A model generated the notes under the pieces. That model was not told the DNA's origin and did no database searches. It saw only the letters and a program-made list of their open reading frames with translations. A stretch of 64,000 nt of DNA from Micromonospora sp. WMMD812 (GTDB taxonomy: Bacteria; Actinomycetota; Actinomycetes; Mycobacteriales; Micromonosporaceae). This document shows, piece by piece, positions 42,282 through 51,569 of this stretch. The stretch covers positions 3,432,001 to 3,496,000 of the forward strand of contig NZ_CP114904.1 in assembly GCF_027497215.1 (NCBI RefSeq), read 5' to 3'. The position numbers and the translations under genes were made by a program. Every line of letters begins with the position of its first letter. The first letter of the stretch is position 1.

Positions 42282-43322
42282 ATGACCTCCGGAAGATTCA
42301 GGCGCATCGCCGCCGCCACGACGGCCGCGCTGGCCGTGCTGGCCCTCGCCGTCGCCCCCGCCAGCCCGGCCCAGGCCGGCGGCAAACCGCGACCCGGTCA
42401 CTCCCAGAACCCCTGGCTGAAGGCGCGGGTCCTGCACATCGCGCACCAGGGCGGCGAGAGCGAGGCGCCGTCGAACACCATGTACGCGTACCGGCGCGCG
42501 GTCGACCGCGGCGCCGACATGCTGGAGCTGGACGTGCACTCCACCGCCGACGACGTGCTCGTGGCGATCCACGACGCGTCCGTCGACCGCACCACCAACG
42601 GCACCGGCCTGATCCGGGACAAGACGTACCGCGAGGTACGCAAGCTGGACGCGGCCTACCACTTCGTGCCGGGCCAGAACGCGGTGCCCGGGCTGCCCCC
42701 GGCGTCGTACCCGCTGCGCGGAATCCGGACCTACGACCGGAAGGCGCCTCGGGGCTACCAGGCCAGCGACTTCGCGATCCCGTCGCTGCGCCAGGTGCTC
42801 ACCAGGTTCCGCAACGTGCCGATCACCATCGAGATCAAGGGCACCACCGACGCGGACACCGAGTCGTTCCTGCACAACGCGCGGCTGCTCGCCACCGAGC
42901 TGAAGCAGACCCACCGGACCCGGAACATCATCGTGACCTCGTTCAACGACCTCGCCGTCGCCGAGTTCCACCGGCTCGCGCCGGAGGTCGCGCTGGCGCC
43001 GGGCATGACGGGGCTGACCAACTACTTCCTCGCCGGCGTACGCCCGATCGACGGCACGGTCGCCCTCCAGGTGCCGGTGACGTTCCAGGGCCTGCCGGTC
43101 GCCACCCCGGAGTTCATCGCCCGCGCGCACGCCGACGGGTACGCCGTCCACGTCTGGTTCAGCGGCACCGCCCCGGAGGACGAGCCGACCTACAACCGGC
43201 TCATCGACGCCTGCGCGGACGGGCTGATGTCGTCGTTCCCGACCCTGCTGGAGCGGATCCTCCGCCAGCGTCACATCGCCCGCCCCGGCACCCCCGGCAT
43301 CGACCCCTGCGCCACCCGCTAG
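42282..43322 (+). CDS. Secreted glycerophosphodiester phosphodiesterase
   Basis: A 346-residue GDPD enzyme with a signal peptide (RRIAAATTAALAVLALAVAP to AQA-G). The TIM-barrel signatures are VLHIAHQGGESEAPSNTMYA (a GG-E-PENT-like entry), MLELDVHSTADDVLVAIHDA and ITIEIKGTTD. It hydrolyses glycerophosphodiesters, or teichoic-acid-like polymers, to alcohol and glycerol-3-phosphate. In the entry motif the usual HRG is HQG, a known variant. ATG at 42282 is preferred over GTG at 42273 for spacing from GAGG. With the two glycosidases and PhoD it suggests phosphate scavenging. Confidence 0.92.
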   Translation: MTSGRFRRIAAATTAALAVLALAVAPASPAQAGGKPRPGHSQNPWLKARVLHIAHQGGESEAPSNTMYAYRRAVDRGADMLELDVHSTADDVLVAIHDASVDRTTNGTGLIRDKTYREVRKLDAAYHFVPGQNAVPGLPPASYPLRGIRTYDRKAPRGYQASDFAIPSLRQVLTRFRNVPITIEIKGTTDADTESFLHNARLLATELKQTHRTRNIIVTSFNDLAVAEFHRLAPEVALAPGMTGLTNYFLAGVRPIDGTVALQVPVTFQGLPVATPEFIARAHADGYAVHVWFSGTAPEDEPTYNRLIDACADGLMSSFPTLLERILRQRHIARPGTPGIDPCATR

Positions 43323-43331
43323 CCCCAACGC

Positions 43332-43440
43332 TGGTCCCGGTACCGGCTGACCGGGCTGGTGCGGCTCTACGCGGCCGAGCGGCTGGCCGGGGGCGAGCCG
43401 ACGGTGCCCCCGGCCGAGTCGGCCCAGGGCCCCGTCCCGG
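43332..43440 (+). pseudogene. Fragment of an AfsR/NB-ARC-type regulator
   Basis: In-frame sequence RYRLTGLVRLYAAERLAGGE matches the short conserved stretch RYRLHDLVRLYAAERA found after the NB-ARC ATPase in SARP/AfsR regulators. It has no start or surrounding domain and dissolves into unrelated sequence before the LAL gene. Probably the relic of a deleted regulator. Confidence 0.45.
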
Positions 43441-43559
43441 CCTTCGCCGACGCTGAGCTAGGTTCGTGGTTCGAGTCCTTGGGGCAACTGACCTGCGGCT
43501 GCGCGGCGTCGCTTTGTCTCCGGACGGCATCCCCGGGACCGGCGACGACGGGGGACGTG

Positions 43560-46217
43560 GTGCAGGGCCGGGCAGCGGAGTGCGAACGCATCGACCGGAT
43601 GCTGGGCGACGCCCGTGCGGGCGCGAGCAGCGTCCTGCTGATCCACGGCGATGCGGGAATCGGCAAGACCGCGCTGCTCGACCACGCCGCCGCGCGCGCG
43701 TCCGGGATGCGGGTGCTGCGGATCGAGGGACTGGAGTCGGAGACCGAACTCGCCTTCGCCGGCCTGCACCAGTTGTTCCTGCCGGTCATGGACCTCGTCG
43801 ACCGGTTGCCCGGGCCCCAGGCCGCGACCCTGCGTGCCGTCTTCGGACTCACTGACGACACGGTGCGCGACCGGTTCATCATCGGCCTGGCCGTGCTCAG
43901 CATGCTGTCCGAGGCTGCCGGCGAGGGGACGCTGCTCTGCCTGGTGGACGACGTGCAGTGGCTCGACCGGGCCTCGGTGGACGCGCTGACGTTCGCCGCC
44001 CGCCGGCTGCAGGTCGAGGGTGTGGTGATGATGTTCGCCGCCCGGGACGCTGACGGCCTGGCCGGGTTCAAGGGGCTTTCGGTACTGCACCTCGCAGGGC
44101 TCGACCAGGAGTCGGCCTCCGCGCTGGTTCCGGACCTGCCGCCGTACGTTCAGGAGAGGATCATGAAAGAGGCGCAGGGCAACCCGCTCGCGCTCCGGGA
44201 ACTCTCCGCCGCTCTGACCCCGGCGCAGCGCGCCGGTCAGCTGAGCCCGTTGGCGCTGTCCCCACCGTCGAACAGGGTCCAGGGCGCCTTCCTGGACCAG
44301 ATCCACCGGCTCCCTGAAGCCACCCGGGCGACGCTGCTCGTGGCCGCTGCGGACGACACCGGAACGCTGGCACTGGTGCTGCGAGCCGCGGACGCGACGG
44401 TCGGGGACCTGGTGCCCGCGGAGCGCGCCGGCCTCGTCGTGCTGACCGGCGACACGCTGCGCTTCCGGCACCCGCTGATCAGGTACGCGGCCTATCAGGC
44501 CAGCCCGTTCGCCGGTCGGGTCGCCGCGCACCGGGCCCTAGCGCAGGTGCTGGTCGCGCCCGAGCACGCGCATCGGCGGGCCTGGCAGCTGGCCGCCGCG
44601 GCGACCGGGCCGGACGAGCGGGTCGCCGACGAGTTGGAGCGGGTCGCGGTCTGGGCCGGCGGTAGGCAGGCGTTGGCGTCGGCTTCTGCGGCGTACGAGC
44701 GGGCGGCCCAGCTTACGGCCGAGCCGGAGACCCGGGCCCGTCGATTCATCGCCGCGGCACAGGCGGCCGCCGACGCGGGGCAGGACGATCGGGGCGGCCG
44801 GCTCGTGGCCAGGGTCGAGGTGCCTTCGCACGACCCCGGCATGGCCGCGGACCTCGCCCGGGTGCGGGCGGTGGTGGAGCTGGGGTACGGCAGACCGGAT
44901 GCCGCGGGCCGGATGCTCCTCGACTGCGCCGACACGATCGGCGCCGTCCGGCCGGACAAACTCCCGGCGCTGCTGGTGGACGCCCTGCATGCCGCGTTCT
45001 CCGCGGGCGATGCCGAGCTGATCGCGGCGATCGGGGCGCGGTCCCCGGCCGAGGCGGTGCTGGCCGTGCCCACCCGCCTGCTCGCCGACGACGTGCCCGG
45101 GGCCCTGCGCGCGCTGCGGACACTGGTGGCGCAGCGTGCTCGACCCAGCACCGGGTTCATGGACCGGCTGATGACCGGGATCTACTGCCACCTGGTCGCT
45201 GACGACGTGGCCGCGCACGAGATCGCCGTCGAGGCGGTCGAGCGCTGCCGGGACAGCGGCATGGGTGGATGGCTGCCCACCGCGCTGCACCTGCTCGCCC
45301 GGGTGGAGCTGACGCTCGGCCGCCACGATGCGGCGTACGCGCACGCCGCCGAGGGACTTCGGCTGGCCGAGGGCTACGACCTGGCACACCGGGCCGCGTA
45401 CCTGCGTGCCGTGCTGGCGACGGTGGCCGCCGTGCGGGGCGCGGAGGAGCAGGTTCGGCACCTGGCGTGCGACGCCATGGAGTACACGCGGCCGCGCGGC
45501 ATCGGCCATGGTACGGCGGACGCGCTGTGGGCGTGGGGTCTGCTCGACCTCGGCCTCGGGCGCGCGGACGCGGCGCTGGAGCGGTTCGAGGCGGCCCGGG
45601 AAGCTTCGGGTCATCGTCGGCTCGCCGTGGTCCTGCTGCCCGATCTCGTCGAAGCGGCCGTGCGTGCCGGTAGGCCCGAGCGCGCCGCGGAACCGGTGCG
45701 TCTGCTCGACGAGTGGGCGACCGCGATCGGTCGCCCGGCACTCGCCGCGCTGGCCCGTCGTAGCCGGGCCCTGACCATGGCCGACGGCCAGGCGGAGGAG
45801 CATTTCGCGGCGGCCGTGCGGTGGCATCGCGGGGGCAGCGGCTTCGACCTGGCCCGCACTGAGCTGCTGTACGGGGAGTGGCTGCGCCGCGCGCGACGGA
45901 AACTCGAAGCGCGCGGCCACCTGCGTACGGCACTCGACGCCTTCGCGGCGCTCGGCGCCGAGCCGTGGGCCCGCCGGGCCGCGGCCGAGCTGCGGGCCAG
46001 CGGCGAGGTGGCGGAACCGTCCGTCAGCGGACCGATCAGCCGACTCAGCCCGCAGGAACGCGAGGTCGTCCGGCTGGCCGCCGACGGCGCGACGAACCGG
46101 GAGATCGCCGCGCGGCTGTTCCTGAGCCCACGGACCGTGGGGCACCACCTCTACCGGGCGTTTCCCAAGCTGGGAGTCACCTCCCGCACCGAGCTGGCCA
46201 CGCTGCTCGCCTCATGA
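43560..46217 (+). CDS. LAL-type (LuxR) transcriptional regulator
   Basis: A large ATP-binding LuxR regulator, 885 residues. It opens VQGRAAECERIDRMLGDARA, with Walker A GDAGIGKTALL near residue 35 and Walker B LLCLVDDVQWLDRASVD. A long helical-repeat region follows, and a C-terminal LuxR HTH at about 820-880 (ISRLSPQEREVVRLAADGAT, NREIAARLFLSPRTVGHHLY). Two GTG codons (43557 and 43560) follow GACGGGGGAC; 43560 has the better spacing, and the longer upstream frame covers a pseudogene fragment. LAL proteins activate catabolic or antibiotic genes. The stop overlaps the convergent GNAT stop by a few bases. Confidence 0.9.
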   Translation: MQGRAAECERIDRMLGDARAGASSVLLIHGDAGIGKTALLDHAAARASGMRVLRIEGLESETELAFAGLHQLFLPVMDLVDRLPGPQAATLRAVFGLTDDTVRDRFIIGLAVLSMLSEAAGEGTLLCLVDDVQWLDRASVDALTFAARRLQVEGVVMMFAARDADGLAGFKGLSVLHLAGLDQESASALVPDLPPYVQERIMKEAQGNPLALRELSAALTPAQRAGQLSPLALSPPSNRVQGAFLDQIHRLPEATRATLLVAAADDTGTLALVLRAADATVGDLVPAERAGLVVLTGDTLRFRHPLIRYAAYQASPFAGRVAAHRALAQVLVAPEHAHRRAWQLAAAATGPDERVADELERVAVWAGGRQALASASAAYERAAQLTAEPETRARRFIAAAQAAADAGQDDRGGRLVARVEVPSHDPGMAADLARVRAVVELGYGRPDAAGRMLLDCADTIGAVRPDKLPALLVDALHAAFSAGDAELIAAIGARSPAEAVLAVPTRLLADDVPGALRALRTLVAQRARPSTGFMDRLMTGIYCHLVADDVAAHEIAVEAVERCRDSGMGGWLPTALHLLARVELTLGRHDAAYAHAAEGLRLAEGYDLAHRAAYLRAVLATVAAVRGAEEQVRHLACDAMEYTRPRGIGHGTADALWAWGLLDLGLGRADAALERFEAAREASGHRRLAVVLLPDLVEAAVRAGRPERAAEPVRLLDEWATAIGRPALAALARRSRALTMADGQAEEHFAAAVRWHRGGSGFDLARTELLYGEWLRRARRKLEARGHLRTALDAFAALGAEPWARRAAAELRASGEVAEPSVSGPISRLSPQEREVVRLAADGATNREIAARLFLSPRTVGHHLYRAFPKLGVTSRTELATLLAS

Positions 46218-47153
46218 CTCCGGTGCCGAGTAGCGCAGCCGGATCTGCGCGGTGCGGTACCCCGCCCGGGCGAACGCTGCGGCCATCGGCACGTTCGTGG
46301 TGTCGGTGGTGGCCGTGACCAGCTCGGCACCCTGCTCGGCGTGGAATCGGGTGATCTCGGCGAGCACGTCGTCGATGTAGCCACGCCCCCGCAGCTCGGG
46401 GACGACGCCCAGATAGCCGACGTTGCGGTTGTACGGCGTCGCGGACGGGATCGCCAGCCCGGCGAGCGTCCCATCGCTGGTGTGGGCCAGCCGCCACCAT
46501 GCCCGATCGCCCGGGCAGCTCAGGTAGAAGTCCATTTCCTCCCGGGCGGTGGTCTCCGGGCCCTTGACCGCCAGGTTCCGGCGGGTTTGGCCGTCCAGGC
46601 TGCCCTCCGCGATCCGCTGGAACACGTGAAGGAACTCCTCGTCGGATGCCTCGGTGAAGACGAGCCTGCCCCGGGAATCGGGCATACCGACTGCCGGTGT
46701 CCACTCCAGCTGCAGCCGCTCCACCTCCGCGGTGAGCCCGGCCGCCAGCGCGGCGCTCCGCCGCCAGGCCACGGCCGCCGAGACAGACGGCTCGTCGCGC
46801 CAACCGTTGGGCAGCGTCAGGTTGTACAGCGGCGGCTTCGGCGCGCCTTGGGCGGCGAAGGCCCGCAGCCCCGCGGTCAGCAAGGCGGCCGCGACGGCCG
46901 CACGGTCGGTGACCGACGCCGCCAGGTGCAGGCAGTCCAGGGCGATGGGGTGCGCGCTGGACGCCTGCCCCCACCACAGGGCGCGGCCCACCACCCGCTG
47001 GTCGTGCTCGGCGATCCAGGTCCACTCGGGGCGGTACATCCCCTGGCCCAGCTCGTTCAGGTAGCGGTCGGCGTCGATCGAGCCGACTGGGTCGTCGACG
47101 GGGAAGCCGGTGACCTGGTTGAGATCGGCCCCGGTGATGGCTCGGAACAGCAT
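46212..47153 (-). CDS. Double GNAT-domain acetyltransferase
   Basis: A 313-residue protein with two GNAT-like halves. The second half has the complete acetyl-CoA loop (VGYLGVVPELRGRGYIDDVL) and the closing NVPMAAAFARAGYRTAQIR; the first is degenerate (WIAEHDQRVVGRALWWGQ). The ATG at 47153 follows GGAG by 6 bases. It starts 11 bases after the DHFR-like gene and is probably its operon partner. Substrate unknown. Confidence 0.85.
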   Translation of the reverse strand: MLFRAITGADLNQVTGFPVDDPVGSIDADRYLNELGQGMYRPEWTWIAEHDQRVVGRALWWGQASSAHPIALDCLHLAASVTDRAAVAAALLTAGLRAFAAQGAPKPPLYNLTLPNGWRDEPSVSAAVAWRRSAALAAGLTAEVERLQLEWTPAVGMPDSRGRLVFTEASDEEFLHVFQRIAEGSLDGQTRRNLAVKGPETTAREEMDFYLSCPGDRAWWRLAHTSDGTLAGLAIPSATPYNRNVGYLGVVPELRGRGYIDDVLAEITRFHAEQGAELVTATTDTTNVPMAAAFARAGYRTAQIRLRYSAPES

Positions 47154-47163
47154 CGGCACTCCT

Positions 47164-47733
47164 TCAGCGCTGGACATAGGTGGAGATCGTGGCGCCGGTG
47201 TTGAACACCCGGCTGTCGGTCAGGGCGAAGTTCGTCACGGTGAAGGGCGCGTGGAACAGGGGGATGCCGGAGCCGAGGACCACCGGGTAGCGCTTGAGGA
47301 CCAGTTCGTCGATCTCGTCGACCAGCTGCCCGGCGAGCGTCGCGCCACCGCAGAGCCAGATGCCCATCCCGTCCTGGCGCTTGAGCTCGCGGACGAACTC
47401 CACCGGATCGCCGTCGACGATCTCCACCGCCGGATCGCGCTGTTTCAGCGTCCGGGAGAACACGTACTGCCGGAGATGGGCGTACGGGCTGGTGATGCCG
47501 AGGGCCAGGGCCGGTTCGTAGGTGGCGCGGCCCATCAGGACGGTGTCGAACCTCGCGTTGGCCGCTTCGGCAATCCCGAGTGGCTCCCGCGCGTGGACCG
47601 GCATGGTCTCCGGGTAGTCGGCCAGGATGGCCGCGGCCAGATCCCCCTCGAACGCGAAGAAGTCGAACTCGCCGTCCGGCCCAGCGATGAACCCATCCAG
47701 GCTGGTGGCGATGTAGTACGTCAGTTTTCGCAC
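47164..47733 (-). CDS. Dihydrofolate reductase / RibD C-terminal domain protein
   Basis: A 189-residue protein of the RibD_C/DHFR-like family: YYIATSLDGFIAGPDGEFDF, VLMGRATYEPAL, YVFSRTLKQ and IWLCGGATLAGQLVDEIDEL. NADPH-dependent reductase fold; most family members are not true DHFRs. First gene of a two-gene operon with the GNAT. Divergent from the sulfite-oxidase-like gene across about 395 bases. Confidence 0.9.
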   Translation of the reverse strand: MRKLTYYIATSLDGFIAGPDGEFDFFAFEGDLAAAILADYPETMPVHAREPLGIAEAANARFDTVLMGRATYEPALALGITSPYAHLRQYVFSRTLKQRDPAVEIVDGDPVEFVRELKRQDGMGIWLCGGATLAGQLVDEIDELVLKRYPVVLGSGIPLFHAPFTVTNFALTDSRVFNTGATISTYVQR

Positions 47734-48128
47734 GTCAGACGCTGCTTTCCAGAGATGGTGTTGACCGCTGGAACGGTAGTTGGATCATCCGCGGCCGGCA
47801 TCGGTAGCACCGACGTAACGTGACCGACGAGCCCGGGCCGGTCCCAACGCCGCTTGCTGGCGGCGTGCTGGCTGTCACGGGCGTGTTGATCAGGAGATGA
47901 GGAGCGGAGTTCCCGGGCTCGGTGCTGGCGCTGTTACCTCGCCAATGCCCGCGGCCCACCACGCCGGGCTGGCCGAACGGGCGCCGGAGCGCGACCTCGC
48001 ACGCCACGATGAGCACCAGGAGTAAGCGGGCCGACGGCCTGGTCGCGGTCACAGCTCGGGCCCACCCGCCGTTTGCGCGGGGTCGCAGCGTGGTCAACGC
48101 GGTCGGCCTGGGCGATGAAGGGACGCGC

Positions 48129-49202
48129 ATGTGGGGCAAGCGGGACGACATGGTCGTCCACCAGACGGAGCCGTTCAACGCCGAGCCACCGCCGGCCGCG
48201 CTTGCCGGGTTGCTGACCCCGGCCGACGCCTTCTACAGCCGCAACCATGGATCGATACCGCAGATCGACCCGTCGACCTGGCAGCTGCGCGTCGATGGCC
48301 TCGTCGACCGGGAGCTGGACCTGTCCCTGGCGGATCTGCAGGAGCGGTTCCCGCCCCGCACCGAGGTGGCCACGCTCGCGTGCGCGGGCAACCGGCGAGC
48401 CGCGCTGATGGCCGTACGGGACATCCCGGGCCAGACCCCATGGGGGTCCGCCGCCATCTCGACGGCCGACTGGACCGGCGTGCGTCTCGCCGACGTGCTC
48501 GCCGCGGCCGGACCCGCCTCCGATGCGGCGCACATCGCCTTCACCGCCCCGGACGTCGCCCAGGCCGCGGATCCGCCGCAACCGTTCGGCGGCTCCATCC
48601 CGCTACGCAAAGCCCTCTCCGACGAGGTGCTGCTGGCCTGGTCGATGAACGGGCAACCGCTGCCCGCCGCGCACGGCGGGCCGCTGCGCGTCGTAGTGCC
48701 CGGCTACATCGGCGCCCGCAGCGTCAAGTGGGTGCAGAGCATCACCGCCCTGGCACAGCCGTCGGACAACTACTTCCAGGCGGTGGACTACCGACTTCTG
48801 CCCCCCGACGCCGACCCCACCCGGCCTGGGCAGGGCTTCGCACTCGGCCCGGTCGCCGTGACCTCCGCGATCCTCGCCCCCGACGATGGCGCCAGCCTGG
48901 CCGCCGGCCCCACCAACGTCACCGGCTACGCCTTCGCCGGTGACGGCCGGACCGTCGTCCGCGTCGATGTCTCACCCGACGGAGGGCGGACCTGGATCCA
49001 GGCCTCCGTCGACGACGCGGCCGGCCCGTGGGCGTGGCAGCACTGGCACGCCACCCTGGACCTCGCAGCCGGCCACACAGAGATCACCGCCCGGGCGTGG
49101 GACGACGCGGGCGAGTCGCAGCCCGAGTCCCCCGCCAGCATGTGGAATCCCATGGGGTACGGCAACAACTCCTGGCCCCGGGCGCGGGTCGATATCCGCT
49201 GA
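48129..49202 (+). CDS. Sulfite oxidase-type molybdopterin oxidoreductase
   Basis: A 357-residue protein. The Mo-pterin domain contains YSRNHGSIPQIDPSTWQLRV and the cysteine ligand motif VATLACAGNRR, then GGPLRVVVPGYIGARSVKWV, a strong sulfite-oxidase-family signature. The C-terminal Mo-co dimerisation domain follows (VTGYAFAGDGRTVVRVDVSP-DGG, WNPMGYGNNSWPRARV). No signal peptide or Tat motif is seen, so it is probably cytosolic. ATG at 48129 follows AAGGGA; an upstream in-frame stretch of about 70 codons lacks support. Oxidises sulfite or a related substrate. Confidence 0.92.
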   Translation: MWGKRDDMVVHQTEPFNAEPPPAALAGLLTPADAFYSRNHGSIPQIDPSTWQLRVDGLVDRELDLSLADLQERFPPRTEVATLACAGNRRAALMAVRDIPGQTPWGSAAISTADWTGVRLADVLAAAGPASDAAHIAFTAPDVAQAADPPQPFGGSIPLRKALSDEVLLAWSMNGQPLPAAHGGPLRVVVPGYIGARSVKWVQSITALAQPSDNYFQAVDYRLLPPDADPTRPGQGFALGPVAVTSAILAPDDGASLAAGPTNVTGYAFAGDGRTVVRVDVSPDGGRTWIQASVDDAAGPWAWQHWHATLDLAAGHTEITARAWDDAGESQPESPASMWNPMGYGNNSWPRARVDIR

Positions 49203-49304
49203 CCGGCTCTTCTGGAGGCTCGTCACGCAGTCGTGCCGGGTAGTCGACACGCTGCGCGCGACCAGCAGACTGCCTCCAGGGTCTGATCTTCAAGGTGGTC
49301 GTGG

Positions 49305-49415
49305 GTGCGGTACTTCGCGCTCAACGGCACCGATCATCACAGCCACGACGAGCAGAACGCGCTCATCGCCGCCTACGTCCGCCGGCACGACGCCCGCGCC
49401 GAGCCGAAGCGGGAT
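49305..49415 (+). pseudogene. Fragment of an IS630-type transposase C-terminus
   Basis: The frame encodes RYFALNGTDHHSHDEQNALI-AAYVRRHD, close to the usual IS630-family end LRYFALDGTDHxSHxEQxxMIRRYI. Nothing upstream continues the transposase and no inverted repeats remain. It is a scar of a past insertion. Confidence 0.5.
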
Positions 49416-49478
49416 TTCGCATCCGATTCACCCATCCGTCAGTGGACGCAAGACCCCGCCGAGACGCGTGACGAGCGG

Positions 49479-49856
49479 TTACGCGACGAGGAGGAGCACG
49501 CTGATCGCCAGCATCACCACCGCGGTGGCGCCGTGGATGCCGTAGACGGCCGCCTTGGGCCCGTTGCTGCGCAGCACGATCAACGCGTCGCCCACGGGTA
49601 TGCCGGTGGCGGCCAGCATGAACCAGCCCAGCAGGTGGGGTGACGCGTTGGCCACCAGGATGAAGATGAAGAGCCCGGAGGCTATGTCGCGCACGGCCTT
49701 GACGGCCAGCCATGCGTGGAAGCTGCGGTCCCCGGTCGGTGTGCCGGGGATGCCGAAACCGACCGCGGCCTGCGGCGCCCAGAAGGCACGGGCGCCGACG
49801 AAGATGATGCCCACGCCGATCAGTCCGGCGAGCACGGTGGCGACGGTGGTGAGCAT
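49479..49856 (-). CDS. DUF4267 family membrane protein
   Basis: A 125-residue protein with four transmembrane helices (TVLAGLIGVGIIFVGARAF, AVRDIASGLFIFILVANA, LLGWFMLAATGIPVGDALIV and ATAVVMLAISVLLLVA). The family's FWAPQAAVGFGIPGTP region lies between the first two. The ATG at 49856 follows GAGAGGAACC. It is divergent from the TetR gene with two dyad operators in between, so it is the likely repressed target. Confidence 0.88.
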   Translation of the reverse strand: MLTTVATVLAGLIGVGIIFVGARAFWAPQAAVGFGIPGTPTGDRSFHAWLAVKAVRDIASGLFIFILVANASPHLLGWFMLAATGIPVGDALIVLRSNGPKAAVYGIHGATAVVMLAISVLLLVA

Positions 49857-49893
49857 GGTTGGTTCCTCTCGGTAGCGGCGGCCCACTAGATTC

Positions 49894-49906
49894 CTAGCGG
49901 CGCTAG
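49894..49906. promoter_or_regulatory. TetR operator copy 1 (CTAGC-ggc-GCTAG)
   Basis: A perfect palindrome with 5-base arms and a 3-base centre, in the divergent TetR/DUF4267 promoter region, 38 bases beyond the DUF4267 start. Confidence 0.6.
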
Positions 49907-49944
49907 CAGTCGTGCCGATGATAGAGTTACCTTCGGCAGGATGT

Positions 49945-49957
49945 CTAGCGCTGCTAG
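49945..49957. promoter_or_regulatory. TetR operator copy 2 (CTAGC-gct-GCTAG)
   Basis: The same palindrome as copy 1 with a different central triplet, 51 bases away centre to centre, ending 8 bases before the TetR GTG. Two equal sites make cooperative repression of both genes plausible. Confidence 0.65.
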
Positions 49958-49965
49958 GATGGGTC

Positions 49966-50544
49966 GTGTCCGTCATCAGAGAGCGCCGCGAACGTGAACG
50001 CGCCCAACGCCACCAGCTGATCATCACAGCAGCCCGCGAACTCGCCGAGGCCGAAGGCTGGGAGGCGGTGACGACGCGAAGGCTCGCTGAACACGTCGAG
50101 TACAGCCAGCCCGTGCTGTACAGCCACTTCAGCGGCAAGGACGCCATCGTCCGCGCCGTCGCGATCGACGGGTTCGTCGAACTCGCCGCCCACCTGCGCC
50201 GTGCCCGGCTGGCCAACCCCGAGCCACGGCAGGCCCTGCACGCCGTCTGCCGCGCCTACCTGGAGTTCGCTACCGAGCGGCCCGCCCTCTACCAGGCCAT
50301 GTTCGTCATGCCGACCGACGTGAAGTTCGCGCACGCCGAGACACCACCCCCACTGCGCGCGGGCTTCGACGAATTCGTCAGCTGCTTCCGCCCGGACAAC
50401 GCGCGACGCGAACTGGTCGCCGAAGTCATCTGGAGCGCGTTGCACGGCATAGCCACCCTGTCGGGCAGCGGCCGTATCCCCCCGGACACTCAGGAGGAGC
50501 GGCTCGACTTCCTCATCACCCAGCTCGCCGACACCCCAAGCTGA
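49966..50544 (+). CDS. TetR-family transcriptional regulator
   Basis: A 192-residue repressor with the N-terminal HTH QLIITAARELAEAEGWEAVT, TRRLAEHVEYSQPVLYSHFS and GKDAIVRAVA, then a helical ligand domain (ALYQAMFVMP, ELVAEVIWSALHGIATLS). The GTG at 49966 gives VSVIRERRERERAQRHQLI; the 18 upstream codons lie inside operator 2 and are unlikely to be translated. Only 8 bases separate operator 2 from this start, so the transcript must have a very short leader. Probably represses itself and DUF4267. Confidence 0.9.
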   Translation: MSVIRERRERERAQRHQLIITAARELAEAEGWEAVTTRRLAEHVEYSQPVLYSHFSGKDAIVRAVAIDGFVELAAHLRRARLANPEPRQALHAVCRAYLEFATERPALYQAMFVMPTDVKFAHAETPPPLRAGFDEFVSCFRPDNARRELVAEVIWSALHGIATLSGSGRIPPDTQEERLDFLITQLADTPS

Positions 50545-50668
50545 CCGGCCCCACGCCCCATGAAGGGGTCAATGGAAGCCCAAGGATCAGAGCCGAGCCA
50601 CCGACTCCAGGGCACCTGCCCTGCGCCGTCGCTGATCTGAGCCGCCCCACCGCGACGGCACGGCCAGG

Positions 50669-51433
50669 TCAGGAGAAGTGCGTCCTCGGTCGGCTGAGCC
50701 GCTCGCCGTCGACGATCAGATCGACCTTCTCGTTGTAGAAGGTGATCAGGCCGGCGATCGGCAGCAGCGCCGCGGTGGGGAAGGCGTACGACCAGGCCAG
50801 GTCCGGATGCACGGCGCCGTCGACGCGGACGGACCAGTAGTTGCTGGTCCGGCCCTTGTACGGACAGGCGGTCGTCGTCTCGGACGGCACAAGGTGGCCG
50901 AAGTTCACGTCGGTGCGGTTGAGGTAGTAGCGGGTCGGAAGACCGGTCTCGAAGGCCAGCACCGGCGACGTCGACTCGGCCAGGACGACACCCTCCAGCT
51001 CCACCCGTACGCTGCGGGTCGACCGCAGCGCGTCCACCCGCGCATACGGGTTCCGGGGGTGCACGTAGACCTCCTCGTCCTCCTCGAACCAGTTGTCCAG
51101 GGCGGCCCAGTCGAACCGGATCGTGTCGGCCAGCCCTGGCAACGCGTCGTCGCCGTACCATCAAGCGCACGAGGAACGGGTCGTCTCGCTCACTCGCAGC
51201 CCGTGCAGCCGCCCGGGGCCGCGCCGCGACTCCTCCGTGCGCTGCTCGTCAACCAGCAGGCCGTGATTCACGTCGGCGATCGGGATGTAGTACTGGGGGT
51301 AGAACGGCCATTCCCACACGTACCACGCCCGGCTGGTGTCCAACACCTGCTCGCCGGCGAGGAAGGCGCGGACCCGGCGGGGCACCGGCTCGATGTGGTC
51401 GACCGGGGTGATCGCCTTCGGATACTCCGCCAC
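50669..51433 (-). pseudogene. DUF427 double-domain gene interrupted by an in-frame TGA
   Basis: Two halves in the same frame form a protein of the usual DUF427 length (~255 codons): first VAEYPKAITPVDHIEPVPRR ... YPQYYIPIADVNHGLLVDE, then PGLADTIRFDWAALDNWFEE ... PYKGRTSNYWSVRVDGAVHP. A TGA at 51161-51163 (GCT TGA TGG TAC) separates them, and conserved WYGDDALPGL resumes immediately after. The GTG at 51433 has AAGGAGG upstream. Either a recent nonsense mutation or readthrough; the second half has only a weak TTG start at 51142. Confidence 0.8.
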
Positions 51434-51569
51434 CCTGTCCTCCTTCACGCAGATCGGGCACCGGTTTCAACGATCAGCACCGCCCGCCGGTGCCGTCGCG
51501 CTCGGCGTCGCACCAGATTCCGGGGCCCCGGGGCGGGAGATGCCGCCGAGCGGGCTCCCCGGCAGGAGA

